Origin: an uncultured Mollicutes bacterium
GTDB lineage: Bacteria; Bacillota_I; Bacilli_A; UBA3375
DNA: 6,524 nt
Assembly: GCA_947313935.1 (NCBI GenBank)
Contig: CAMZNW010000038.1
Coordinates: forward strand, 1-6,524
Direction: 5' to 3'
The notes under the pieces were generated by a model. It had not been told where the DNA came from, did no database searches, and saw nothing but the letters and a program-made list of their open reading frames with translations. Of this stretch, positions 1-6,524 are shown in pieces (positions within the stretch are counted from its first letter, which is position 1; each line of letters begins with the position of its first letter). The position numbers were made by a program, and so were the translations under genes.

Positions 1-1476
1 TTCCTCTATATTACTTTTATAATTTCTACTATCTTTTGTAAGTTTTTCTTCTTCTTTTGCTTTTTTGTTTTCTTTTAATAAATTAAAGTAAAACAATGAT
101 ACATCATTATTTGATCTAAATGACTTTTCTGAAAGACCTTCAATGTAAAGATTACTCATAGTTGTTGCTCTAGACATTGCAACATATAAATGATTATATT
201 CTCAAAAGTTTGATGCATTTATAAATACTTTAGGAAAAGAAAATGCTTGCGATTTATGAATTGTTATAGCATATGCTAATCTTATCGGAAGTTGATATAT
301 TGTGAAGTCAACTTCTCCTTTAATATTTAATGATTGGAATCCATGTGATCTTATTCCACTACTTTTATGACCGTTATCTCATTCAATACTTAACGTATTA
401 TCATCATTAATTTGTTTCAATGTTCCAAGCATCCCATTTCTTATGCCTTGTGAAACAGAATTAACTGTTGCCATTACTCTCGCTCCAACTTTTAACATTA
501 ACTTTTGATTAATATTTCGTTCATTTGAAAACATATCAATAACGTCTTGAGGTAAGTCTTTTGTAAAACTATTTCTTTCTTTTTTGTTATGTGTAAATTT
601 GTAAGTAAATGTTTTCAAAGGTGTTTTTAACAACTCTAGTCTTTTTCTGTTTAATTCATCTACTTGAGAATTTTTAGAAAAAAGGATTATAAAGTCATCA
701 AATTTACCACTATTGTAATTATTTCAAAACTTGTTTTGTTTTTTATTAAAATAATTAATTAAGAAAGTTAGTTTTTTTTGTCTATCATTAACATAAACTA
801 ATTCATTATCGCTATTAATGGTACTACCGTTATATCTGACAAAATCAAGAACATTAAATAATGACTTTTCATCTTTACCTTGTCTAAAGTTTTCTGTTAA
901 AAATATTGTTTCAATATTTAAGTTTTTTCATTCATTTGTTTGAAATAACCATTGATGTTCTTCTTTTTGTTCCTCATCAATTGACATCTTAACAACAGGT
1001 GGTAATTGTGCAAAATCACCAACAAATATTACTTTAATACCACCAAAAGGTTTATCAAAGTTCTTTGAGCTCTTCGGTAAAGAAACTTTTATAGTTTTAT
1101 CTATCATTTTTAATAATGACAACGAAACCATTGATATTTCGTCAATAATCAATACTTTCATATTCTTAACTAGTCTTCTTCTATATGAATTTCTAAAATT
1201 ACCATCAATAGAGTCTTTAACAATTGATTCAATAGTTGTAAACATATTAAATTTAAATAGAGAGTGGATTGTTGTTGCTCCTTCAATATGTGTTGCTGCA
1301 ATCCCTGTTGGTGTAGCAATACATATTTCAGAATTTTCATTATCTAATACTGATTTATTTTCTAAGAATCATTTTCGATAATTATTAATAGTGTAAGTTT
1401 TACCTGTCCCACCAGCTCCAGTTAAAAACAATATTTTTTCATTGTCATGATTATTAATTAATGGATTTTCTATCAT
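1..1476 (-). CDS. PIF1/Dda-like superfamily 1B DNA helicase (3' end outside window)
   Basis: Predicted ATP-dependent 5'-3' DNA helicase of the PIF1/RecD/T4 Dda group, probably acting in replication or recombination. 492 residues are visible and the frame is still open at the left edge. Motifs in order: Walker A GAGGTGKT (20-27); PIF1-type motif Ia, ATPTGIAA (54-61) with TIHSLF (69-74); Walker B DEISM (112-116); motif III GDFAQLPP (153-160); motif IV-like LTENFRQ (193-199); the SH3-like 2B region LKVGARVM...NGMLG (328-351); motif V TIHKSQ (405-410); motif VI YVAMSRA (431-437). The ATG at 1476 follows AAAGGAAG by 8 nt. Five Trp codons are TGA (36, 183, 251, 366, 425), so code 4 is needed; one is TGG. 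After motif VI comes a charged Lys/Glu-rich tail of at least 50 residues that leaves the window. PIF1 fits better than RecD because of motifs Ia and III. The family is certain; the biological role is inferred. Confidence 0.93.
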
Positions 1477-1484
1477 GTTTTTAT

Positions 1485-1520
1485 CTTCCTTTATCTTTCG
1501 TTTATAATAAAATTATATCA
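1485..1520 (-). promoter_or_regulatory. Extended -10 promoter and ribosome binding site of the PIF1-like helicase gene
   Basis: On the minus strand TGATATAAT (1520-1512) is a perfect -10 box with an upstream TG, the extended -10 pattern that can work without a -35 box. The position where a -35 would lie (about 1535-1540) reads AGTGTT, a poor match that falls inside the terminator hairpin of the preceding gene. The Shine-Dalgarno AAAGGAAG (1492-1485) is 8 nt before the ATG. A start of transcription near 1505 would give a leader of about 30 nt. This is seen by eye, not measured. Confidence 0.6.
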
Positions 1521-1521
1521 T

Positions 1522-1560
1522 ACAAATAAAGTTAAACACTAATTTATTTAGTGTTTAACT
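1522..1560 (-). terminator. Intrinsic terminator after the SNF2-type helicase gene
   Basis: A perfect 13-bp inverted repeat (arms 1530-1542 and 1548-1560, arm AGTTAAACACTAA on the minus strand) encloses a 5-nt loop. On the minus strand it is followed by a modest T-rich tail (CTTTATTTGT). The TAA stop codon (1557-1555) of the helicase gene lies inside the first arm, so terminator and coding end overlap. The stem is AT-rich and the T-run is interrupted, so termination may be partial. The plus strand lacks a T-run after the hairpin. Confidence 0.7.
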
Positions 1561-3699
1561 GTTGTAATGTCTAATTGAATACTTGATATTTTTTTTGTTA
1601 TTTTTTAAATATTTTTCTATATCCTCATCTATTGAATTGTTAGAAATTGGATTTAAACTAAGAATTGTTATTTTTTTATCTGTATCATTGTTACTTAGTC
1701 TGTCAATTCTTGCGAATGATTGTTCACGCATGACATCTTGTCATGGTAAATCTAAATAGATAGATCAATTAGACTTAGATAAGTTTAGTCCAGTAGATGT
1801 AGCTTTAATGTTACCAATTAAAATTTTATATTCACCATTATTAAACTTTTTTATTACTTCTCCTCTGTTTTTTGTTTTACCAACAATTATTCCTATCTCG
1901 CTTTGTTTTATTTTTGTTTTTGCAACAATATCTTTAATCAAAAAATCTGTTATAAATGAAGTGAAAGAAGTGAAAATAACAATCGGTTCTTCTTTTAACT
2001 TTAAATAATTTTTATTTAAAGTAGAGACTATATAGTCACTTTTAGCACCGCTAGTATTAAAAGTTTTTATAGAATCAAGATACTTTTTAACAACTTTCAT
2101 TATTTGGTTTGTTAGTGTTGTTTTATTTGTTGATTTAACTATCACTTCTTCTAAACCGTCAATGTACTCTTCTGGTAAAATTTTTCTAATAGTATAAATC
2201 ATATTATCATATGATAAATTTGTTGTTATACCATCAATACCAAATTTTAAAACGTCAATGTTTTTTTTAATATAACTACTAATAACTTTTAATATTAACC
2301 TATGATCTAAAGCTATTTCTCTAAGATAAGTTATTTGTGCTATAGTAGCATTAACAGGATTTATACCACCAAGAAAATTATTTTTACTTATCATTTGTGA
2401 ATAGATTTGTCTTTGTTCTTTATTAGCTTCAACTTTTACAACCTCAACTTTTATTTCTGAATGATCAGGATTAACTGATTTTTGTGATCTTGAAATTCTA
2501 TATAGTGATTCAAAATTTCTAAATTGTTGTTCAGCCCCAGAGTTAATAAACTTAACACTATTGTTAATAATAGAATTAAAATTATCATAATAGATAGTCA
2601 ATAGTTTATTTCTTAATGATTGAAACATACTTGAGAAAGATTTCAATTGAAACATTTTATTATCAAAATGAATAAATAAGTGATATCCAATTGCTTCAGC
2701 AAATGATTTTTTAGCTGGTGTTGCTGTTAATCCTCACATATATTTTACTTTTCTATTTCTGAATTTAAGAATTTCTGTTGCTGTTCTAGAACTTAAAATT
2801 AATCTATTATTAAAAGTTAAATATTCATGTATTTCATCACCAACAAGTAAATCAATTTCTTTTGTTTTCATATTATTGAAAGCATTTTCTATAACTATAT
2901 TTAATTCATTATTAAAATTTGCTTTACTAATGTTTTTATTTGATACATTTGATAATCATTCAATTGTTTTTGTTGTTGGTTTAATTTTATTTTTAATAAG
3001 TAACTTTGTTATTTCTTTTTCTGAAGATGTTGCTCCGTAAGAAATTTCAGTATATTTTTTACCAATAGTTGTTTTTATGAAATCAGGATTAATAATTAAT
3101 ACTGATGTATCAAAGTTATCACTATTATAGTATGATAATAGACCTTTAATTTTAGATTCTTTTGATTTTAATGTTGGTATATTTATTATTTGAAGTTTTT
3201 TACCAACAGTTTTATTAGCATGTTCCAATGCAAATGTTCACCCACCTTTATCTGATGCAATGGAAATATTTGCAATTAAAATAACATTTTTAATGTCATC
3301 TCTAAGAATTATAGGTAAAGATGCAATATATGTTTTTCCAAGTCTCATTTCATGTGAGACAAGCATATTTCCAGCAAACATCATTTTTCAAACATCTAAT
3401 TTTTGAAAATCATATGTTGATTCTTTTGAAAAGTATTCAATAATGCTTTTATCAACTGAAAAAGATTTAGTCATTAAATCAAAAAAATTATTATAGTCTT
3501 TTGTTTTATCATATTTATCAAAAACTTTATTTAAAGTTCTTTTTTTATCTATTATCACTTCTAGCTCTTGTTCTTTTTTTAGATCTAATATTCCTGTATT
3601 TATTGTTCTAAAATCTTTTAAAGTTGATTGTTCTGTCAAATAGCATTCTTTACCACTTTTTAAGAAACCATTTATTATTAAATTGCTTGTTTTTTTCAT
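1555..3699 (-). CDS. SNF2-type superfamily 2 DNA helicase/translocase
   Basis: A 714-residue ATP-dependent DNA translocase or helicase with SNF2/SWI2-like core. In order: unrecognised N-terminal region (1 to about 90); Q-motif-like glutamine (99); motif I EMRLGKT (117-123); motif II DEIH (288-291); motif III GLTATP (323-328); an SNF2-type linker with EANKEQRQIY (424-433) and LREIALDH (459-466); motif IV IVIFTSF (573-579); motif V ATSTGLNL (633-640); motif VI QSFARIDR (660-667). All catalytic motifs are present, so the enzyme should be active. The usual DEMGLGKT Gly is Arg119 here. Three separate open frames join only when TGA is Trp: all six Trp codons seen (105, 154, 248, 322, 645, 653) are TGA. 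The ATG at 3699 follows AAGGA at normal spacing. Similar proteins are common in phage replication/recombination modules and mobile elements; no methylase or nuclease partner suggesting restriction is visible here. Family certain, role inferred. Confidence 0.92.
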
Positions 3700-3730
3700 C
3701 TTATTTTTCCTTCTCTTCTTTATATTAATT

Positions 3731-3739
3731 ATTATAACA
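3731..3739 (-). promoter_or_regulatory. Extended -10 promoter of the SNF2-type helicase gene
   Basis: The minus strand reads TGTTATAAT (3739-3731): a perfect TATAAT with TG one base upstream, an extended -10 element. No good -35 hexamer is found at 16-18 nt; that position falls in the loop and stem of the upstream terminator. The TG even overlaps the end of the terminator T-run. The AAGGA Shine-Dalgarno and ATG (3699) follow, giving a leader of about 25 nt. Confidence 0.6.
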
Positions 3740-3772
3740 AAAAAGCAACAATTTTTGTTTTTTGTTGCTTTT
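3737..3772 (-). terminator. Intrinsic terminator at the end of the nuclease-kinase operon
   Basis: Minus-strand hairpin with 11-bp arms AAAAGCAACAA (3772-3762) and TTGTTGCTTTT (3751-3741), a 10-nt loop and a T-run of six (3744-3739, overlapping the second arm). The TAA stop of the kinase gene (3773-3771) overlaps the first arm by two bases. This hairpin is a better terminator than the one near 1545 and separates the kinase operon from the SNF2-type helicase gene. Confidence 0.8.
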
Positions 3773-4559
3773 AAATATTTTCCATAATTAATTTTTTAAT
3801 AGTTTCGATAACATTATTTTTAAGATTTGTTAATCCACTATCATTATTAATATAATTAATTTTACTTTCAAAACCAAAAAGACTATCAGTTTTAAGAACA
3901 GTATTATAATATTTAAGTAAATAATTATAATATTCTTTCGACATTACTTCACCATCTCTAGCTCTTGATTTAACATTTTCATAACCTTTTTCAGGACTTG
4001 AATCAATAAAAACATTAACTACTTTTCTTAATTCATTAAAAGAATTATTTGACCTTGTTGAATATTTTACTTCTTCTTCATAATTATTAATTATAGTTTT
4101 TAAATGTTCATAACTTTCTTTTGTTAGTAATCCATCTACATAATAAAAATCGATAAAGAACATAACACTATGAATTCCTCTATCTAAAATAAAAATATTT
4201 AAGTTTTTTTTATACTCTCTGTCATCTTCTGTTATTTGTTTTATTCTTTGAATGTCTTCTCCCATTGTTGATATAAATGTATGTTCTATTTTACAAAGAG
4301 TATTTTGATGATCTTTAGAAGAAATAATTTCTTCTTTTTCATAAGATAGAACCTCATAAAGTTTTTTTAAAAATGGACTTATTGATGCTCTTTCATCTTT
4401 AAAAAATCAAGTTACTTTATCATAGTAAGAATTATCAATAATATACTTTGTTATTGCATCTTTATTATCCTTTAGTATCCTAATTGATGTTGATTTTCCA
4501 TAACCAATCATTCCATCGAATACAATAAAAATATCATTTGGTTTGTTCGTTTCTTTCAT
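3771..4559 (-). CDS. Deoxynucleoside-kinase-like P-loop kinase
   Basis: Predicted cytosolic kinase that phosphorylates a deoxynucleoside (or dNMP) with ATP, feeding dNTP supply; 262 residues, near the usual dNK size. Visible: a beta strand plus Walker A, IFIVFDGMIGYGKST (10-24), very like the dNK GNIGAGKST loop; ILDRG followed by a serine (124-131), matching the dNK ERS / thymidylate kinase DRY site; VNVFIDSSPEKGYENVKSRARDGE (181-204), the LID strand with the Arg-x-Arg...Glu pattern (Arg199, Arg201, Glu204). One Trp (VTWFF, around residue 50) is TGA. Two in-frame ATGs exist. The one at 4568 is 1 nt from the Shine-Dalgarno, so the ATG at 4559, 10 nt away, is chosen. It is the last gene of the operon, 21 nt after the unknown gene, and ends in a terminator. 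Mollicutes also have chromosomal dNKs, so substrate and origin cannot be read from sequence; thymidylate kinase is the main alternative. Confidence 0.8.
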
Positions 4560-4569
4560 TTTTTTCATT

Positions 4570-4577
4570 CTCCTTTT
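4570..4577 (-). promoter_or_regulatory. Ribosome binding site deciding the kinase start
   Basis: AAAAGGAG on the minus strand. Its spacing is 1 nt to the in-frame ATG at 4568 and 10 nt to the in-frame ATG at 4559, so the second ATG is the likely start. Confidence 0.75.
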
Positions 4578-4580
4578 AGT

Positions 4581-5123
4581 TTAAATATTACTTAATAAAA
4601 TATTATTAATTATTTTTTTCTCATCAAAAAAAGAATTTTTTAAGAGTAAATTATCATTGGTATTAATAATTCTATAAGTTATTTCAAAGTTAGTTTTATA
4701 ATCATTAATAAAGTCTTTAATATTAAAAAATATATTATTTTTAAAAGACTCCATTTCTCATTTAGACATATCTTTTGTTGATGTTTTTGTTTTTATAAAT
4801 GTTCTTAAAAAAGGGAAATATGTTTTAGTTATAAATTTACTCGATTTAATTACTTCATAATTCATTATTAAATAATCAAGTTGTTCTACACTAGTTCTTT
4901 GTTGTAATCAATTATCAAAAGATATAAAGATAACTTCTCAAATAATATTTTCATTAATTGATTCTAGTTGATTAACATTGCTTAATGACTTATTAAAACT
5001 ATCTATTAAAACACTAGCATTTTTAGCTGTTAATATTGATATTGAACCTTTGTCATAAAGAAAGGGAAATAATTTATCAATATTTTTAATTTCTATTTTT
5101 TGAATTTCAATCTTTTTTTCCAT
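4581..5123 (-). CDS. Protein of unknown function, 180 aa
   Basis: I do not recognise this protein. It is clearly expressed: the ATG at 5123 has the best Shine-Dalgarno in the window (AAAGGAGGT), it lies 36 nt after the nuclease gene and 21 nt before the kinase gene, and the frame is open for 180 codons if TGA is Trp (62, 72 and 122, all TGA). The product is rich in Ile, Asn, Lys and Phe, with no signal peptide, no long membrane segment, no Cys or metal-binding cluster and no P-loop. The N-terminus is charged (MEKKIEIQKIEIKN). A central aromatic stretch, WEVIFISFDNW (62-72), may form a buried core. Its place between a PD-(D/E)XK nuclease and a dNTP-supply kinase suggests a soluble accessory factor of DNA metabolism, which is inference only. 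Confidence 0.8.
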
Positions 5124-5127
5124 AGTA

Positions 5128-5136
5128 ACCTCCTTT
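5128..5136 (-). promoter_or_regulatory. Strong ribosome binding site of the 180-aa unknown gene
   Basis: AAAGGAGGT on the minus strand, 4 nt before the ATG at 5123. It is close to full complementarity with the 16S rRNA 3' end and stronger than the sites before the other genes, so efficient translation is expected. TATATT lies about 10 nt further upstream but has no clear -35 partner, so I do not call a promoter there. Confidence 0.75.
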
Positions 5137-5159
5137 TACTAATATATTTTTAATTTTAA

Positions 5160-6074
5160 TTAATATTTTTTAATTGCAAATGGATCATCAATAAGTTTAT
5201 TCATTTCTTTTTGTGAAGAACTGAACATTGAAGCACCAATAACAAACTTAACTGCTGTTTGATAACTAAATTTTTTTAAGTTTATTGTTTTAGTTTCATT
5301 TATAAATGATGACGCCTCAACTGTTTCTCTTGGTTTTGAAATTTCTATTAATACTGTTTGAATTTTATTATAAAGTTTTTTTTCTTCTTCGATATTATTA
5401 GTTAAAACTCTTGCAAGAACTAAAGCACCAACAGTAAGTTGTCTTGAAGCTTTAAAAGAATATGAACTATTTGTTGCTTTATAATCAACAATTATTCAAT
5501 CTGATTCTTTAGGGTCATAATGTTTTTCACTATTTGCAAATGCGGGATTGATTTCAATAATTAAGTCTGGTAAATATGAAACATTTATTGAATGTCCATT
5601 TGGAAAATTTCACGATGTTAAAAGTGCACCATTGTTTTCACGATATTCTTTATACATCCCCGCTGATTTGAATGTTGAAATATTTTGTATACCACTATCA
5701 AATCTCCCGTCTTCAGCTAGTTTGTGATACTCAACACCTATGTCAACAGCTTTTTTAATAAAATCATCATGCTTTATTTGGGCATCATTTAGATCACTTA
5801 TTGTTTCCGGTGATAATCATCTTTTTGATAAAGAATTTGCTAAGTTTTTTGGTGTAATTAAAAATGAACCACTTAATTCTACTGAAAGTTCATTAATTTT
5901 TGATGGTGTTAATATTTTCCCTGAAGTTAATCTTTGTTTAGCATTACCATTTTCATCTAAAGTAACATACTCTTTATATATTACTGTTCTTCCTTCTGCA
6001 TTAACAAATGATTTTTCAATAATTTTAAGATTATTTAAAAATACTGCTGATCTTATTTGTTTTCCATTACTCAT
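5160..6074 (-). CDS. RecB/Cas4-like PD-(D/E)XK nuclease
   Basis: Predicted metal-dependent DNA exonuclease, 304 residues, with the full RecB/Cas4-type active-site order: GVEYH (113-117, the GxxxH motif), Asp170 in YLPDLIIE, Asp197-Tyr-Lys199 in WIIVDYKAT, and Gln212 in ASRQLTVGALVLA (the helical Q motif). No cysteines of the kind that bind the Cas4 iron-sulfur cluster are apparent, so a phage-type exonuclease fits better than Cas4. Three Trp codons (86, 155, 193) are TGA, including the one just before the catalytic DYK; under the standard code the active site would be lost. The ATG at 6074 has AGGA 8-9 nt upstream. Start and upstream stop overlap as ATGAGTAA, suggesting translational coupling to the coiled-coil gene. 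In many phages such a nuclease is paired with a RecT/Bet-type annealing protein; none is in the window, so any partner would lie to the right. An AddB/RecB subunit is unlikely, as no helicase domain is attached. Confidence 0.87.
6067..6074 (-). other. ATGAGTAA start/stop overlap between coiled-coil and nuclease genes
   Basis: On the minus strand the nuclease ATG (6074-6072) and the coiled-coil TAA stop (6069-6067) share the octamer ATGAGTAA in different frames. The nuclease Shine-Dalgarno (AGGA) lies inside the upstream coding region. This arrangement usually means translational coupling and fixes both gene ends. Confidence 0.75.
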
Positions 6075-6524
6075 TATTTTTTCCTGTTTTTTCTTTTGAA
6101 GTTTTTATTTTACCATCAATAATTTTTTGGTAAGTATCAAGAGCATTATTAGTTCTAACTCTTAATACTTGAATAATTTTATCAAGATCATTAAAAGTTC
6201 TTACAGATTCTTTGCGTTCTTCTTTTAAAACGTTATTTTGTTCATTTAATTTATTAAAATTCGAAACGACAGTATTATATTTTTCAACTAGTTCTTTAAA
6301 ATTATTTTCTAATATTTTGTTTTGCTCAAACTGTTTTTGACTAAATTCTTTAGCAGTTTTTAATTTTTCAGTTAAAGAATTGTATTGTTCTTCTTTTTTA
6401 AGTTCAAGTTCTGTAAGCTTTTTTGTAGATTCTTTAGCATTGTAATTTTTTTCTTTTTTTATTTTTTCTATTTCTTCTTTCAAAGAATTAATATCTTGAT
6501 CTTTTGTTTCTTTTACTTTATCAA
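6067..6524 (-). CDS. Coiled-coil protein, C-terminal part (5' end outside window)
   Basis: 151 residues of a protein whose frame is open to the right edge. A TTG at 6483 could serve as a start, but in-frame codons continue upstream without a stop and no Shine-Dalgarno precedes it, so I treat the gene as truncated by the window. The visible part is almost entirely Lys, Glu, Asn, Gln, Leu and Ile with no Pro, Cys or Trp. Hydrophobic residues recur with heptad-like spacing (for example LTEKLKTAKEF, ILENNFKELVEKY, FNKLNEQNNVL), so it should form one long helix and a coiled coil, ending in a basic Lys-rich tail. It is the first visible gene of the operon and overlaps the nuclease start by 8 nt. 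Function is not recognised; a structural or regulatory partner of the nuclease is possible. Coiled coils give many false matches, so I assign no family. Confidence 0.8.
   Translation of the reverse strand, partial: DKVKETKDQDINSLKEEIEKIKKEKNYNAKESTKKLTELELKKEEQYNSLTEKLKTAKEFSQKQFEQNKILENNFKELVEKYNTVVSNFNKLNEQNNVLKEERKESVRTFNDLDKIIQVLRVRTNNALDTYQKIIDGKIKTSKEKTGKNNE

Noticed and set aside
1808..2008. Plus-strand open frame of 66 codons with a hydrophobic translation
   Set aside because: It lies antisense within the SNF2-type helicase gene. The hydrophobicity is what AT-rich antisense sequence gives, and no ribosome binding site was found.
379..3228. Apparent frameshifts or pseudogenes in both helicase genes, with frames ending repeatedly at TGA
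   Set aside because: All fragments are in the same frame and are separated only by TGA codons. Read as Trp, they give complete motif series, so the genes are intact under code 4.
4265..4267. ATG at 4265 as the start of the kinase gene
   Set aside because: It would remove the Walker A loop. The in-frame ATG at 4559 has a good ribosome binding site, and the only interruption between them is one TGA read as Trp.
5160..6074. Cas4 and thus a CRISPR adaptation locus
   Set aside because: The fold class is shared, but no cysteine cluster, no cas1/cas2-like gene and no repeat array are present.
5740..6099. Plus-strand open frame of 119 codons
   Set aside because: It is antisense to the nuclease gene, whose active-site motifs, start and stop are well supported. 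The translation has no recognisable motif and I saw no plus-strand promoter or Shine-Dalgarno.
6067..6483. TTG at 6483 as the real start of the coiled-coil gene
   Set aside because: The frame stays open upstream to the window edge with the same coiled-coil composition, and no Shine-Dalgarno precedes the TTG.

Overview
The window is very AT-rich DNA in which all six genes lie on the minus strand, so it is read from right to left. The genes use TGA as tryptophan: reading TGA as Trp joins fragmented frames into long proteins with intact family motifs. I count 18 Trp codons as TGA and one as TGG. With the AT-richness, this points to a Mollicute (Mycoplasma/Spiroplasma/Entomoplasma type, genetic code 4) or, more likely given the gene set, a bacteriophage or integrated element of such a host. 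No virion, integrase or conjugation gene is visible, so the element type is inferred.

Layout in transcription order (right to left): (1) the 3' part of a coiled-coil protein gene (6067 to the right edge); (2) a 304-aa RecB/Cas4-like PD-(D/E)XK nuclease (5160-6074), overlapping gene 1 by 8 nt; (3) a 180-aa protein of unknown function (4581-5123); (4) a 262-aa deoxynucleoside-kinase-like P-loop kinase (3771-4559), ended by an intrinsic terminator; (5) a 714-aa SNF2-type superfamily 2 helicase/translocase (1555-3699) with its own extended -10 promoter and a second terminator; (6) a PIF1/Dda-like superfamily 1B helicase (left edge to 1476), with its own extended -10 promoter and a 3' end outside the window.

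Taken together this reads as a DNA metabolism module: a nuclease for DNA end processing or recombination, a kinase for dNTP supply, and two helicases from different superfamilies for replication, repair or recombination. Genes 1-4 look like one operon (8-nt overlap, then gaps of 36 and 21 nt). The two helicase genes look like separately promoted units. In both, the -10 box lies just downstream of the preceding terminator hairpin, so the -35 position falls inside the hairpin. No tRNA, rRNA, CRISPR array, insertion sequence or gene-free stretch above 300 nt was seen.
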